Below, in pieces: positions 34,488 through 45,236 of a DNA stretch of 64,000 nucleotides. Made by a program: the position numbers and the translations under genes. Positions within the stretch are counted from its first letter, which is position 1. Every line of letters begins with the position of its first letter. Below the pieces are notes generated by a model that saw nothing but the letters and a program-made list of their open reading frames with translations, ran no database searches and was not told where the DNA came from. Source of the DNA: Callipepla californica brunnescens (Eukaryota; Chordata; Aves; Galliformes; Odontophoridae); contig JALIRH010000002.1 of assembly GCA_023055505.1 (NCBI GenBank), positions 57,222,733 to 57,286,732 of the forward strand. The letters are read 5' to 3'.

Positions 34488-37400
34488 CTTGCTGCCCTGG
34501 GGTCACTGCTCTCATTCAGTAACCCAACAAATAATCCTACTAAACCAGGGTAGATGTCATCAGATTCATCACTTTGTCATTCATAATACTAGAATGAGGG
34601 CAGCAGCAATGTGCAGTGTGCAAATGGCCCCAGCACGAAGAGCAACCTCTGCTGGCCACAGCCTAGGGCAGCCCAGACCAATATCTCAAATTAATGCAGC
34701 CCCAGCTTTGTTCCACAGCTGCATAGTCAATTAAACCTGTGATAAATCCTTACTTCTTTATTTATTTTAATACCAGTGAAAGTTTTGTAGCGAGTACTGC
34801 TCTTATTTGTTCACGTGGATTATGCCGGAACAATTCATGAATTTTTCCCACTTTGCCAAGCTTCATCCTCAGCATAAATTTCTTACTGAAGTTCAAATGT
34901 CAGTTAATTCCCAGGTGTTTCAAACTAAAATAAAGTGGTAAATACAGAATATTAGCTGGGAAATAGGCTAAAGTCTGAAACGTCCTCGAAGAATGGGGGC
35001 ACTTATTACAGAAATATTCATCAGAGCAATGGCAGGGCAGTAGCTTTTCAGCTGTTACACTTTCATCTTGCATTTGGAGTGCGTATAATCTCAAAATGAA
35101 ATTTTGTGATGATCTCTGAAAACAGTAAAATGCCTACATGTAGGGAGATAATGAAATACTCCTCCCCACATCCTGGCAGTCCAGTTAAATAGTAAAACAA
35201 AACATATTTCTGTGTGTGTGTGTGTGCACAAAAAACTAATTTCTGTCAAGTTTTATAAAGCAATTGGTAATTTGAAAATTTCACACCCCTGCAACCACCC
35301 TACAATACTGAAAGACTGGAAATAGCTCAGGCTATCCAAGCATTGAATTGATTCTCAGACTTAGAGCCTACTAGAAGAAGAGGTTGAAATTTGGAGGGAG
35401 TTTGCTCCTATTTAAGTTGCTAGCAACACCGAGGCAGTTAGTGATGGCATTGGCTTTAGTTCTGACAATTTTAACAGCTTCCCTCGTACAGCTAACTTTG
35501 TAGGGTGACCCCAGAAGTGACTGCAGTTATGCCCTTTGTTCATTTGAATCTTTGTAAATGCCATGCCATTTTCTCATGTGTATTTGTTGATTTCACCCCC
35601 TCTTGCTTTCTTCTACTTTTCTTGAGGAGAAGCTGATCTATGGTCATCAATAAGCTTTTCTGCAGCAGGTATATAAGTGGCACGTTCATCTGCAAGTGCC
35701 CCTAAGATCATGATGGGCCCATGGTCCTAGCACTGCTGCCTCATTCTGCTGTACGGCACGAAATGCCAAAGATTAGATGTTCATCTCTGATAGTTTGGTT
35801 TGCAGTGCAGCAGACACTTACTTTACGATTACAAAACCATGTATATATTTCCTGCTAGTTCTTTGTCACAGCCTTTCTTTTCTACTTCACGTTCCTTATT
35901 CCATGGGCCTGGCTACCAATAGGGGATGTTCAGCTGCTCAGGCTCATGTTTTTGCACTGTGTGGCAGAGTGGGCAGGGCCAAGGACAGTTACTGAACTGG
36001 GGATACTTTGCTTATGTGTGTTCTTAGGATGAGTTTTACATTTAGACTCTTGACAAAATCTCCAAGCAAAAATTATCACGAGTGTGTTGTTTGGGGTCCC
36101 TACACTGGCCCTTGTGGTGTTTTCTATGCCATTAATGCAGGGCTGCTTGCACTTGCTGGGTGTCTCACCACCACTCTGTGCTGCAACATACGTGCTATTT
36201 CCCAGTCAAACTGACTTGCCAGAATGGGCAACTTCAAATCTGTGGGTTGGATTGTTAATAGTGGCAGTTCCCCTGTCCAAGCAGTCCTCCCACATTGCTC
36301 ACTGCTGCAGTAGCTTTCTGGGTGATTGTGGTCACTGAAGTGGTTGCAGCTGTAGGTTGTAAATGTTGTTGATCCTTTTCTTGGCTTAAATTGTACCCAC
36401 TGCAAGAGGGTTCAGGGCTGCTGCTGCATAAAGAAACAAGTGAAAGCCAACTAGGCTCTGAAATCCAGTAATTTGTTTACATGCGTGTGTTACGCTTGGC
36501 TATGATGAAGTCACTGTTAGCCATTGTATTAGGGGAGGTAAAGGACATGCTTACCTCTCTCCTTTCTCCTCTTTCCTACCCATTGCTCTTTCCCTTCAGC
36601 CCTTTTCAGCACATGATTGTGAGGGGATAGAGTAACATAGCTGCAGTTAGCAAAGTAAGTGGCTCAAAACATCTGCAGATAAGAGGTTACCGCTGCAGTT
36701 GTACTGGTACCCCGGGTGCCTATGCCAGCAACACAACACAAGGCTCCAGCAGTCTTATCCCCATCTCTTCAATTGCAGTTCTAGACCAGCAGCGTCCTTT
36801 AGTAAGCGGAGAGCAGAGCTAAGTGTAGCCAAGCACCAGTGGGATCCCGCTGGGTTCAAGAGGCAGAGTGCTCTTGGAATTGCGTTTGTGAATAGTATTC
36901 ATGTATATTAAAGTAATGGATATAAGTGCCATTCACATCTCAACTGATGGAAGAGGCAGTCAGTAAATATGAGAAATGAACTCCGATAAAAATAACGATA
37001 TTTAAAGCACTGTAATAAACCTGTCAGTCTTCTCAGGGAGCAAGAAGCAAATCTCTATTAAATAAGACAGTGGCAGTGAGAGTGAGCTCACCAAGAGGCA
37101 GGCTTGGCCTATCCTTTGGGCTGACAGCAGGAGGGTGCTATGTGTTTTGAAAGAAAAGCAGCAGAAGAGTCTTTCTTGCTCTTCCCTCATCATCCTCAGC
37201 GCCACCGATTATTTTTGAAAGTCGTTCTGCAAAATTGCTAATTTTTCATGAATTCAATGACACTGTTATGATTTTATGGAAAGCGCAGTTGCTGTAATTG
37301 CGGAAACTCAATGATTTGAGTAAACTTCTTTGACATCTTCCTCTTATTTTCTTGACCTCTCAGAGCAACGATTTATTTTGTTCTTGTTTCCTATCATTCC

Positions 37401-37918
37401 TGAGCAACTCTAAGTTGCTCACATCCTCCCACAATTTCTGGATGAATATAGGTTTTACAATAGAGTTGTTCTAGGCTTTTTTTTTCCTTTTTTTGAATGA
37501 GCTTTGATGTAGCTCTGTGAGTTTCTCCTGCCATCTGCTGCTTTGTATTGAGATCCATGACCTGTGCTTCTGGTTTCGCACTCATATTTTCTCCTTAGCA
37601 TGTGCTCTGTGGCACTCCTCAGCTGTAGCAGAAATCTACAGGAAACACATTTGTCATGGCTCTCGGTTCCCTCATACTTCTTGTATATGTTGGTTTGAGG
37701 GTTCTTCTGTTGAAAAACAAGTAAAATAAAATGCTCCTTCCTCCACCTCACTCAATGCACTGTATTTCCCACCCGCCTCATGTGCTGCCGTGCAGAAGAG
37801 GTGGATTTAGGACTCAAAATCTGTGCAGAACTGAATGAAGAAGTTTAATGATTGCTTCATGAAGCATTTGGTGATCATTCTCATGGCCTTCTCATTCTCC
37901 GGAGAAGAGATGTTTGTA
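34488..37918. other. Intergenic, no gene recognised
   Basis: About 3.4 kb without a supportable gene or element. A (TG)8 run lies at 35211-35226. Open frames such as those at 36084-36405 overlap on both strands and have no recognisable motif. Confidence 0.5.
35211..35226 (+). repeat. (TG)8 microsatellite
   Basis: Eight uninterrupted TG units in intergenic sequence. Confidence 0.95.
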
Positions 37919-38456
37919 CAAGGGCTGCTCCAAAAGTAATGCCTTTTATTGCGTTGGCCCATGACATCAGAAGAGGATGTTGGCGATATGGCAGCAGAGG
38001 CTGAAAACTTCCCATCAGTGTTCCAGTACATTTTGCTACTGTGCTACAGATGGCAGCAGAGTGGCAGTTTGACAGAAAGGCATCTGACATGGAAGTATGT
38101 AGGAAGCAAAGGTGTGTCATTGATTTCCACATGGAAAAAATGGCACCCACTGACGCATGCTGAATGGTATGGAGACAAAATCCAAACAGTGGATGTGCAC
38201 AGTGAGGCAGTGGGTGGTGCATTTCAGCTGTGATGGCAGTAACAGTGGGAGACCTCCTCTGGTACAGGCGTATATGAATGCAACATACAGGCTGTTAACT
38301 GCAGGTGAAAATGCATAACTAACGTTGGTGACTGTGTTGATAAATAGTGTTTTGTAGCCGAACATTTTCTCTATCAAATAGTGCTGTTGTGCTCTTTGTA
38401 TCCATTGTCGTTTCCATGAAAAATAACAGGAGGCATTATTTTCAGAGCGACCTGTG
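37919..38456 (+). mobile_element. Deleted mariner copy (chicken Mariner1-like)
   Basis: The ends are AGGGCTGCTCCAAAAGTAAT at 37921 and GGCATTATTTTCAGAGCGAC ending at 38451, forming mariner-type inverted repeats. A TA lies just outside on the left and a CA, perhaps a mutated TA, on the right. The + strand keeps a broken piece of the transposase helix-turn-helix domain (VDVHSEAVGG, near 38190). At ~540 bp it lacks the catalytic domain, so it could only have moved with transposase from another copy. It lies about 400 bp past the inferred 3' end of GABBR2. Confidence 0.88.
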
Positions 38457-38870
38457 CAGATAGCTAGAAGGTTGCATCAGCTTCAATAACTTACCCCTAA
38501 AATTCTAATTTTTCACCTTGTTTGGTGCAACAGAGAATAGTGTTTATAAGTAGTGGAAGCAATATTTGGAATATATGTAATATATGCCATTTTCCCTTTT
38601 GAAAAAGGAGCTTAGACTTCACTTCTGAACAATACCATGATCGTAAGTCAGTACAGAAACACATCTGTCTGTTTGCTCTACATTTGAACCCTTCAACTAC
38701 TTGGATTTGTACTGTGACTTTCATTACAATGTAGTGTTATAATAGGATTTGTCCTTCTCCAGGGAAGGCTGTTATGTACAGGTATATGCACGTATATATA
38801 TGTACAAATATAGAACACTTCTGCTGTAGGGTAAGACGACACTGAGTCCAAAAAGCTAGGTTTTCTATAT

Positions 38871-38876
38871 TTTATT
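38871..38876 (-). promoter_or_regulatory. Candidate GABBR2 poly(A) signal AATAAA
   Basis: TTTATT on the + strand reads AATAAA on the - strand, in an AT-rich context. It lies 2.27 kb after the GABBR2 stop and about 415 bp before the mariner copy. Not proven by transcript data. Confidence 0.45.
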
Positions 38877-39130
38877 CATAAAAACAGATTTGCAACAATT
38901 TATTAAAAATTGATCTCATGCAGTATAAGGTTATACAAGAAATTCTTCATTTACATTTTATTCTGGCAGTTCCAGTCTAGTTTAAAGCATTTGTGCACTA
39001 ACATCATTGGAAAATGCCATTGGGGCACAGCCTCTTCATAAATTTACAGTACATTTTTGCTGCAGTATAAAAGAACAGAAACATTAAATAGCTATATTCA
39101 CTTGGTTGGTCTTGTTATTTGCAGTAAAGT

Positions 39131-39148
39131 AAAAAAAAAAAAAAAAAA
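39131..39148 (+). repeat. A18 homopolymer
   Basis: Eighteen consecutive A on the + strand, which is T18 in the inferred GABBR2 3' UTR. Confidence 0.95.
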
Positions 39149-39250
39149 GAAGAATGTTATGGGAGAAACTACAGTATCATTGAGACAAAGAATGTACTGC
39201 ATGGTTTAAACCTAATAAACGTCACACAGTCAGTATTCACGAAGTTACAG

Positions 39251-39270
39251 ACACACACACACACACACAC
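39251..39270 (+). repeat. (AC)10 microsatellite
   Basis: Ten AC units in the inferred 3' UTR of GABBR2. Likely to vary in length between individuals. Confidence 0.95.
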
Positions 39271-41143
39271 TCACCTCCAATGGTCTGATACTTCTGATTT
39301 TTTTTTTCCTGCTAACTTGGAATAATATTTCTACAGAGATCTTTGTGTATACATTATATACAATATTGTATTTTTTTCTCTTTTTAAAAATTAACATTCC
39401 TTTTTTAAATAAACCAGGCCCTGATGATATTAATAAAGCAAGAGAATACTGTCAACACACATTGAGTGACAACGTCAGTGTTTAGTGCTTAAACAGAGTA
39501 ATGAGTTCTATTTTATCTGTGTTTATACTTACATGTTTTTGTTCTAAAAGCTACAGATATTTCCATAACCTCTCTTACCGTATGTGCCAAGTGAAACATA
39601 TTGTGATGCTCCCGATTGTAAAATTCAGATATATATTCACGTCAGTTTTGGCCACTATGAGGTGTGTTCTGTTTTCAATGGAGATTTATGCCAGCTCGTC
39701 AAAGCTGCAGTTAAGTCCCTCAGCTAATGGACCTTTTCAGCTGTGCTTTAGCCATGGTTAATTTGTAAACCTTTGTAGAAACGTCATACCCAAGGTCTGG
39801 TCTGAGGTGCACAGGCATCGGTAAAGAGGACTGAGAGCCCAGTGGGTGCTTTGGGTATTTCCCCCCCTGCTCTTAGCAAGCAGCCCTGGCAGGGAGATGC
39901 CACATTTCCAGTTCCTTGGAAAAAGAAGCTGCGTGTGGATCTCACCTGTGCCTGAAGGCTTGGCCCCAAAGCTGGTCCAGGTGGTGCGCCATCGTTCCTC
40001 CTAATTACTTCAGTTCAGGGGGATGGAGCTAAAGTGTAAAAACCCACGGTTTTGAGTTGGTTTTGATTTTGATTTTCCCCGCAGTCCTTTTAAGATTCAA
40101 ATAAAATATTCTTCAATAGGCAAATTTGATCTGTCCTCTCTGTTGCCCGCTACGACTGTCACACACGCAGGTACGAAGCAAACGTAGTGTATAGCCACAT
40201 CTATGTGCTCTGCAGGCGTTGCCTGCAGCCGCAAAGTGCTGTGCCCTAACCCCCCACCCCCAGCCCGCTAAATTATTGTAATTATGTGCGACATAATTCA
40301 AACAAACTATGAAAAACAATCCATCCTGTGACATTAAGACTTTACTACCCAGCTGTCCTCAGCCCGAGGGCTTTTCCAGGCAGTTTAGTACATTATGGTT
40401 GGCGGTGCTCACTCTGAAACCTCGCTAAACCGAAGCTGCCAATGGTCAGCAGTGACTGCCACCATCCCCGGAGAAGGGCAGAGTGCTGTGATACCAGCAT
40501 CAGCTCTCTCCTGTTGTAACTTCAGCTCCTGCTCAGGCTTCCTGTACCGTTGTTAGTCAGAGGTGACCCTGCAGTCTCAATGGCACCCGAGGAACCATTT
40601 CTCACATTCTTTCTTTCCTACTGAACATCATCATCCCTGAAATGAAAACGAGCAAGACTAACCAGTGCAGAATGTTTCCAGCAATTTAACACAACTCTTG
40701 TAAAAATGAGCGTATCTATTTCAATAAATACGTTATAGCTCAGTCGCTGTATTATTCCTTACATGGATACAGTATAGAATTGCATGTTCTCAGCAGCCAC
40801 ATAAAGCTCAGTGACATTTGAGTGTTTCTCCTAGAGTCTTTTTTGCAAGATTCGTATTTCCCAGCCTCCTTGTTGCTAGTAGAAATTTGGGAAGAAATGT
40901 TTTCAGTGACTTCCGCGTGAAGAAATAAAAACTCCATGAATAAGGCTACAGATCAAGCTCCTCGCGTCGTCCTCCTTCGCCTTCCCACATGAGCTACCCT
41001 GGCACTCCTGTGGTGGTGGCCTCGGCAGTAGTTTCACTGTGCTCAGAGCCAATGTCACGTGCTTGTAGCAGAGTTCTATGTCAGATGTTTAGTCCAGTCT
41101 TTGAGTACTTAAAAGCAGTTCAGGAAGCACTCATCTCCCCTTC

Positions 41144-41335
<192 letters not shown>

Positions 41336-41351
41336 TTAGCCGAGGGAAAAC

Positions 41352-41710
41352 CAGAGAATCACAAAGGTTGGAAAAGACCATGACAATTATCAAGTCCAAC
41401 CGTCAGCCCATTCTTAGCGTGCACATTGACCATGTCCCTCAGTGCCAAATCCACATGGTTCTTGAACACGTCCAGGGATGGTGACTCCACCGCTCCCTGT
41501 GAAGCCTGTGCCACTGCCTCACTGCTCTTTCTGAGAAGTTTTCCCTAATATCCAACCTGAGCCTCCCCTGGTGCAGCTTGAGGCCATTGCCTCTCATTCT
41601 ATCACTATTACCTGGTAGAAGAGGCCGACCCTCACCTCACTGCCACCTCCTTTCAGGGAGTTGTAGAGAGTAATAAGGTCTCTCCTGAGCCTCCTCTTCT
41701 CCAGATTGTA
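41352..41710 (-). repeat. CR1 LINE, 3' end fragment, next to the GABBR2 terminal exon
   Basis: CR1 in - orientation (sense to GABBR2): AATCACAAAGGTTGGAAAAG at the left, ATTGACCATGTCCCTCAGTG, TCCAGGGATGGTGACTCCAC, CCTAATATCCAACCTGAGCC and CTCCTGAGCCTCCTCTTCTC. The 221-codon open frame at 41594-42259 begins outside it and ends in CR1 translation, so it is not a gene. Confidence 0.93.
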
Positions 41711-41726
41711 ATTTACTGTGTGCTGG

Positions 41727-41754
41727 ATATCCTTGCAGATTGCTGCAAGGATAT
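41727..41754. repeat. Perfect 12 bp stem-loop at the 5' edge of the CR1
   Basis: ATATCCTTGCAG (41727-41738) and CTGCAAGGATAT (41743-41754) are exact reverse complements around a 4-base loop ATTG. It lies just past the truncated 5' end of the CR1 in the last GABBR2 intron. Confidence 0.92.
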
Positions 41755-44107
41755 TTCCTGCTGCTGGAATAGAGAGGGTTAATGCCAGGAGCGCTGCGCT
41801 TACTGCTGCTGAGTGATGCCACCACCACATTATTTCCCTCGGGAATCTTTCTGACAGGCTAGACATGACACAAGAATCTAACGGTGCCTTCTCAGCATCC
41901 CACAGTCTTCTGAAATTCCCGGGCACTTTCAGATTAATTGTTAGACTGCTGATACTGAAAAAAGGGACAGCCTTAAATTGCAAGGAGGGCATATGGTTTA
42001 GCAATCCTCCGCTCCTTGCAAAATGATCTATTGCACACACAGCACTGGCTAACTGCACGGATACGCACGAGGTCACAGACAGAGCTTTAAGCCATGCATC
42101 ACTTAGCACAAGGATGCTGGAATTAAAGATGGCATTTTTGCAGCTCCAGCTAAGGCAAATACAGGTGCACAGAGGGAGCGAGTTCAGGCTGCTGGGTTGT
42201 TCCAAATGGTTTGTCTGTGCAGTTTGGGTCTGTGCTTTTAAGGAGCTAACTGCTCTCAAGTTCCCACACAGTGCTGTGGGGCTGCAGAGTGAGTGCTGGA
42301 AAAGCAGTCTATTTCATCACGTACAGTGAAATTCAGCATTTAAGAATCCAATTTTCCTAGAAGATTGACATTGTCATAACCGTTAGGATTTTTATTATTA
42401 TTTTTTAAGGGGGCACTAAGTCAAAGTTGCGGCCTGCCTGACCAACCCCTCTCCATGCAGATGGCAGAGCCACGACAAAGGCTCTGTTCCCCCAAGCTCT
42501 AGGTATACCAACACCTCCAAGAAAACAAAAACCCAGCTGAGGTTTGTCAGTTCAAGATACGGATTAGTTCACTGAGATGATATCATACCAAGATTGTTTG
42601 TGCATTTGGAGGTGTTTGCTCATTAAACAAGGAGGGATTTTCTTTAAGAGAAGACACCTGTCAAGGTGACAGAGTCAATCTGAAGGCCAGATTTTTAATT
42701 TCAGAAGAAAAATGCCCATACAAAGCATGGGATCAGTTCAACAGGGCTTTAAATATATATATCCCTGTAAGCTGCCTAATTGCTATAAAGGCAGACCCTT
42801 ATGAGAAGTATATGTTTGGAAGCTTGCCTATGGACAGCCTGTCTGACTCAAACTCTTCCTATTTTTTTGCCTTGCATTAGGAACTGGAGGAAGCAACCAC
42901 AGCATCCACTGCACTACTCAGGGACCAAGCAGTAAAACTATACAATTCAAATAGAAAGAGATGTAATGATCCTTCCCTTTAGCCTCTTCACTACAGTACT
43001 AGGGCTTGTTATGTACAGAGATGGGGAAGAAGAGGCTGTAGTTTGCACAGCCAGGAAACTTCCACAGGATCTTTTCCCTCACAAACTCTCTTTAAAAGTT
43101 TAGAGCAATATTAATCCCCGATGATTAAACTGCTGGCCGCATATCCTTGGGATAAACCAAAATCCACTCATTGTTATTTTGCCACTGTTCCTGACTCTTT
43201 TTGGTGGTATCAATGAACTCAGGCCTGTTCTCAAGGAGTGCAGAAGGGGTAGAGCTTGCTGCTGCTGTGCACTGAATCCTTATTAGCCCACGGCTGCAGA
43301 TTGTAATTCTGCCTCTCATTGCAGGGTCAGGCACAGAATTGCCTGTACTTATTTTCCCACCGGTGGAAATGCTTACTTTGACTGCTACTTTTCATTAGAG
43401 AGCTTTTTAAAGCTATTCCAAGAGAATCTAGTTGCATAATTATCAAGTGAATGGTTTTCTTCCACCCCTTTTAAGTGTTAGCCATGGCATGGACAAAGCA
43501 TGTTTGTTTGGCTGTGCACTGCAGTGGGTGGCAAATTTTGCTTTAGCTGTACTTAGACTTCACTTTCACTTGAAAACTTGGTTCCTGGAATTGAGGCGGA
43601 GGAGGGTAGCCTGGAGACTAGAACACAATTAAGAACTTAGGCAAGACTCTTGAGTAGAGATTCATAGAATACTCAACAAACAAAAGTAACAAACAAACAA
43701 AATATGCTATTTTCGCCTCAAGTGAAAGTAAATTTTTAACCTTGACTCACTCTTCTTGCTTTCTTTATTTTCCCCAATATCAATGCTTTCCCTCCTCCTC
43801 CACTCTGCCACATTTTGTCAGTGCTTTCAGAGTGGCGTGCACTTTGTTTCAGATTGGCTGTACAGCACAGATACGTCAGAGCATATGGCCAGGTAGATGG
43901 GGACAGGAATGGTGAGTACTGGTGGCTTCCTAAAATCACTGCAGGAGGCTGAAAGGAAAGGTGGTTCCACACACACAGGGCAATTGCTCATCAGGGTGTT
44001 AGAATAGCACACATCCCCAGGTGTACATAGAATCATCATTTTTTAATGATAAACAGATAGGAGCAAAAGCTTGCCTGTCAGTGTACATAGGGTCACAGTG
44101 CAGTGCA
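41755..44107 (-). other. GABBR2 intron sequence, no feature recognised
   Basis: Part of the last intron of GABBR2 between two CR1 copies. No exon, RNA gene or named repeat seen; short AT runs only (for example ATATATAT near 42754). Confidence 0.5.
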
Positions 44108-44290
44108 GATTACAGAGTCATAGAATTGCATGAGTTGGAAGGAGCCCTTAAAGGTCATCCAGCCCAACTCCCCTGCAATGAGCAAGGACACCTACAGCTC
44201 AATCAAGTTGCTCAGAGCCCCTTCCAGCCTGAGCTTAAGTGTCTCCAGGGCATCCACCACCTCTCCGGGCAATCAGTTGGGAATGCTCTG
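44108..44290 (-). repeat. CR1 LINE, 3' end fragment
   Basis: Inverted CR1 3' end: ACAGAGTCATAGAATTGCAT, GAGTTGGAAGGAGCCCTTAA, CATCCAGCCCAACTCCCCTG and CAGGGCATCCACCACCTCTC. The overlapping open frames at 44021-44462 are mostly CR1. Confidence 0.92.
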
Positions 44291-44794
44291 CATGAAGCTG
44301 CAAAGGCAGCAGAAGCATATGAAAAATCTTTTGGTTCTGCTATACAAAACCACTGATGGAATCTATTTTGTAAGAGAGGAGGATGAAACAACTGCAGCCG
44401 CAGTCAACCTCTTAAGATCTGCGGGAGTGTGTAAACTGTCTAAGTGTTTAGAGAGAATTTAAATTGATTCTCCAGCCCATTAATGTTGATTTTTTTTTGC
44501 AGCTGCTGGGAAGCTGGAAAAGTTCTAAAGCTCTACAGTAAAGCAAGATACTGTATTAGCAAGTAAACTAATCAGTCTCGATCCACTGTAATTTTACAAT
44601 AAATTTGAGTAGGGTAGGGTCAAATGGAGTGCCATCAGCAAGGAAACTTCACAAAGGAGACACTTTCATGGCAAGACATATGTCTGTAATGCAATAATTT
44701 GGTCACAATCAACATTTTTAACACAATTTTTTGGTTACTAACATTGATGTAACTGGCTCCAACAGGATATCTGACTGCCTTTTAAATGCTGATA

Positions 44795-45236
44795 AAAGCA
44801 GAACTTTAGCTCGAAAAATATCGAGGTACCTCTCCTATAAAGACAAGCTGAGAGAGTCGTGCCTGGAAATGAGAAAGCTCTGGAGAGACCTTCCAGTACT
44901 TCAAGGGAGCTTATAAACAGGAAAGAAATCAATTTTACATAGGTAGACAGTGACAAAAAAAAGGGAATGATTTTAATCTAAAAGAGGAGAGATTTAGATT
45001 AGATGTCATGGGAAATTTTTCACAAAGGGAGTGCTGGGGTGCTGGAAGATGTTGCTGAGAGAAGTTGTGGATGGATGTCCCATTCTTAAAACTGTTCAAG
45101 GTCAGGTTGGATGCGGACCTGGGCAGTCTGATCTGGTGCCTAATTTAGTGGGTGGCAACTCTGCCCATGGCAGAAGGGTTGGAATAGGAGGATCTTTGAG
45201 GTCCCTTCCAACCTGAGCCATTCTATGATTCTGTGA
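44795..45236 (+). repeat. CR1 LINE, 3' end with ATTCTATG tail
   Basis: CR1 in + orientation (antisense to GABBR2), ~440 bp: GTACCTCTCCTATAAAGACA, AGAGGAGAGATTTAGATTAG, GTTCAAGGTCAGGTTGGATG and CCTTCCAACCTGAGCCATTC followed by the 8 bp tail units ATTCTATG and ATTCTGTG. Confidence 0.94.

Larger units (their letters stand above)
38855..41143 (-). other. GABBR2: GABBR2 3' UTR (inferred)
   Basis: From the stop codon to a poly(A) signal the stretch is ~2.3 kb, similar to the long 3' UTR of this gene in mammals as I recall it. It contains no CR1 or DNA transposon that I recognise, only a (AC)10 run at 39251-39270 and an A18 run at 39131-39148. The end is inferred from the AATAAA at 38871-38876 (- strand); other AATAAA hexamers on the same strand around 38918 could serve as well. 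Confidence 0.65.

Noticed and set aside
7716..38854. Search for MOCOS, the gene that follows ELP2 in mammals
   Set aside because: No exon with aminotransferase or MOSC-type motifs was found by eye, so nothing was annotated.
41594..42259. A 221-codon open frame on the - strand, the longest in the window
   Set aside because: Its C-terminal part is translated CR1 3' sequence, and it crosses the hairpin and unrelated intron sequence. There is no family motif, and it lies inside an intron of GABBR2.
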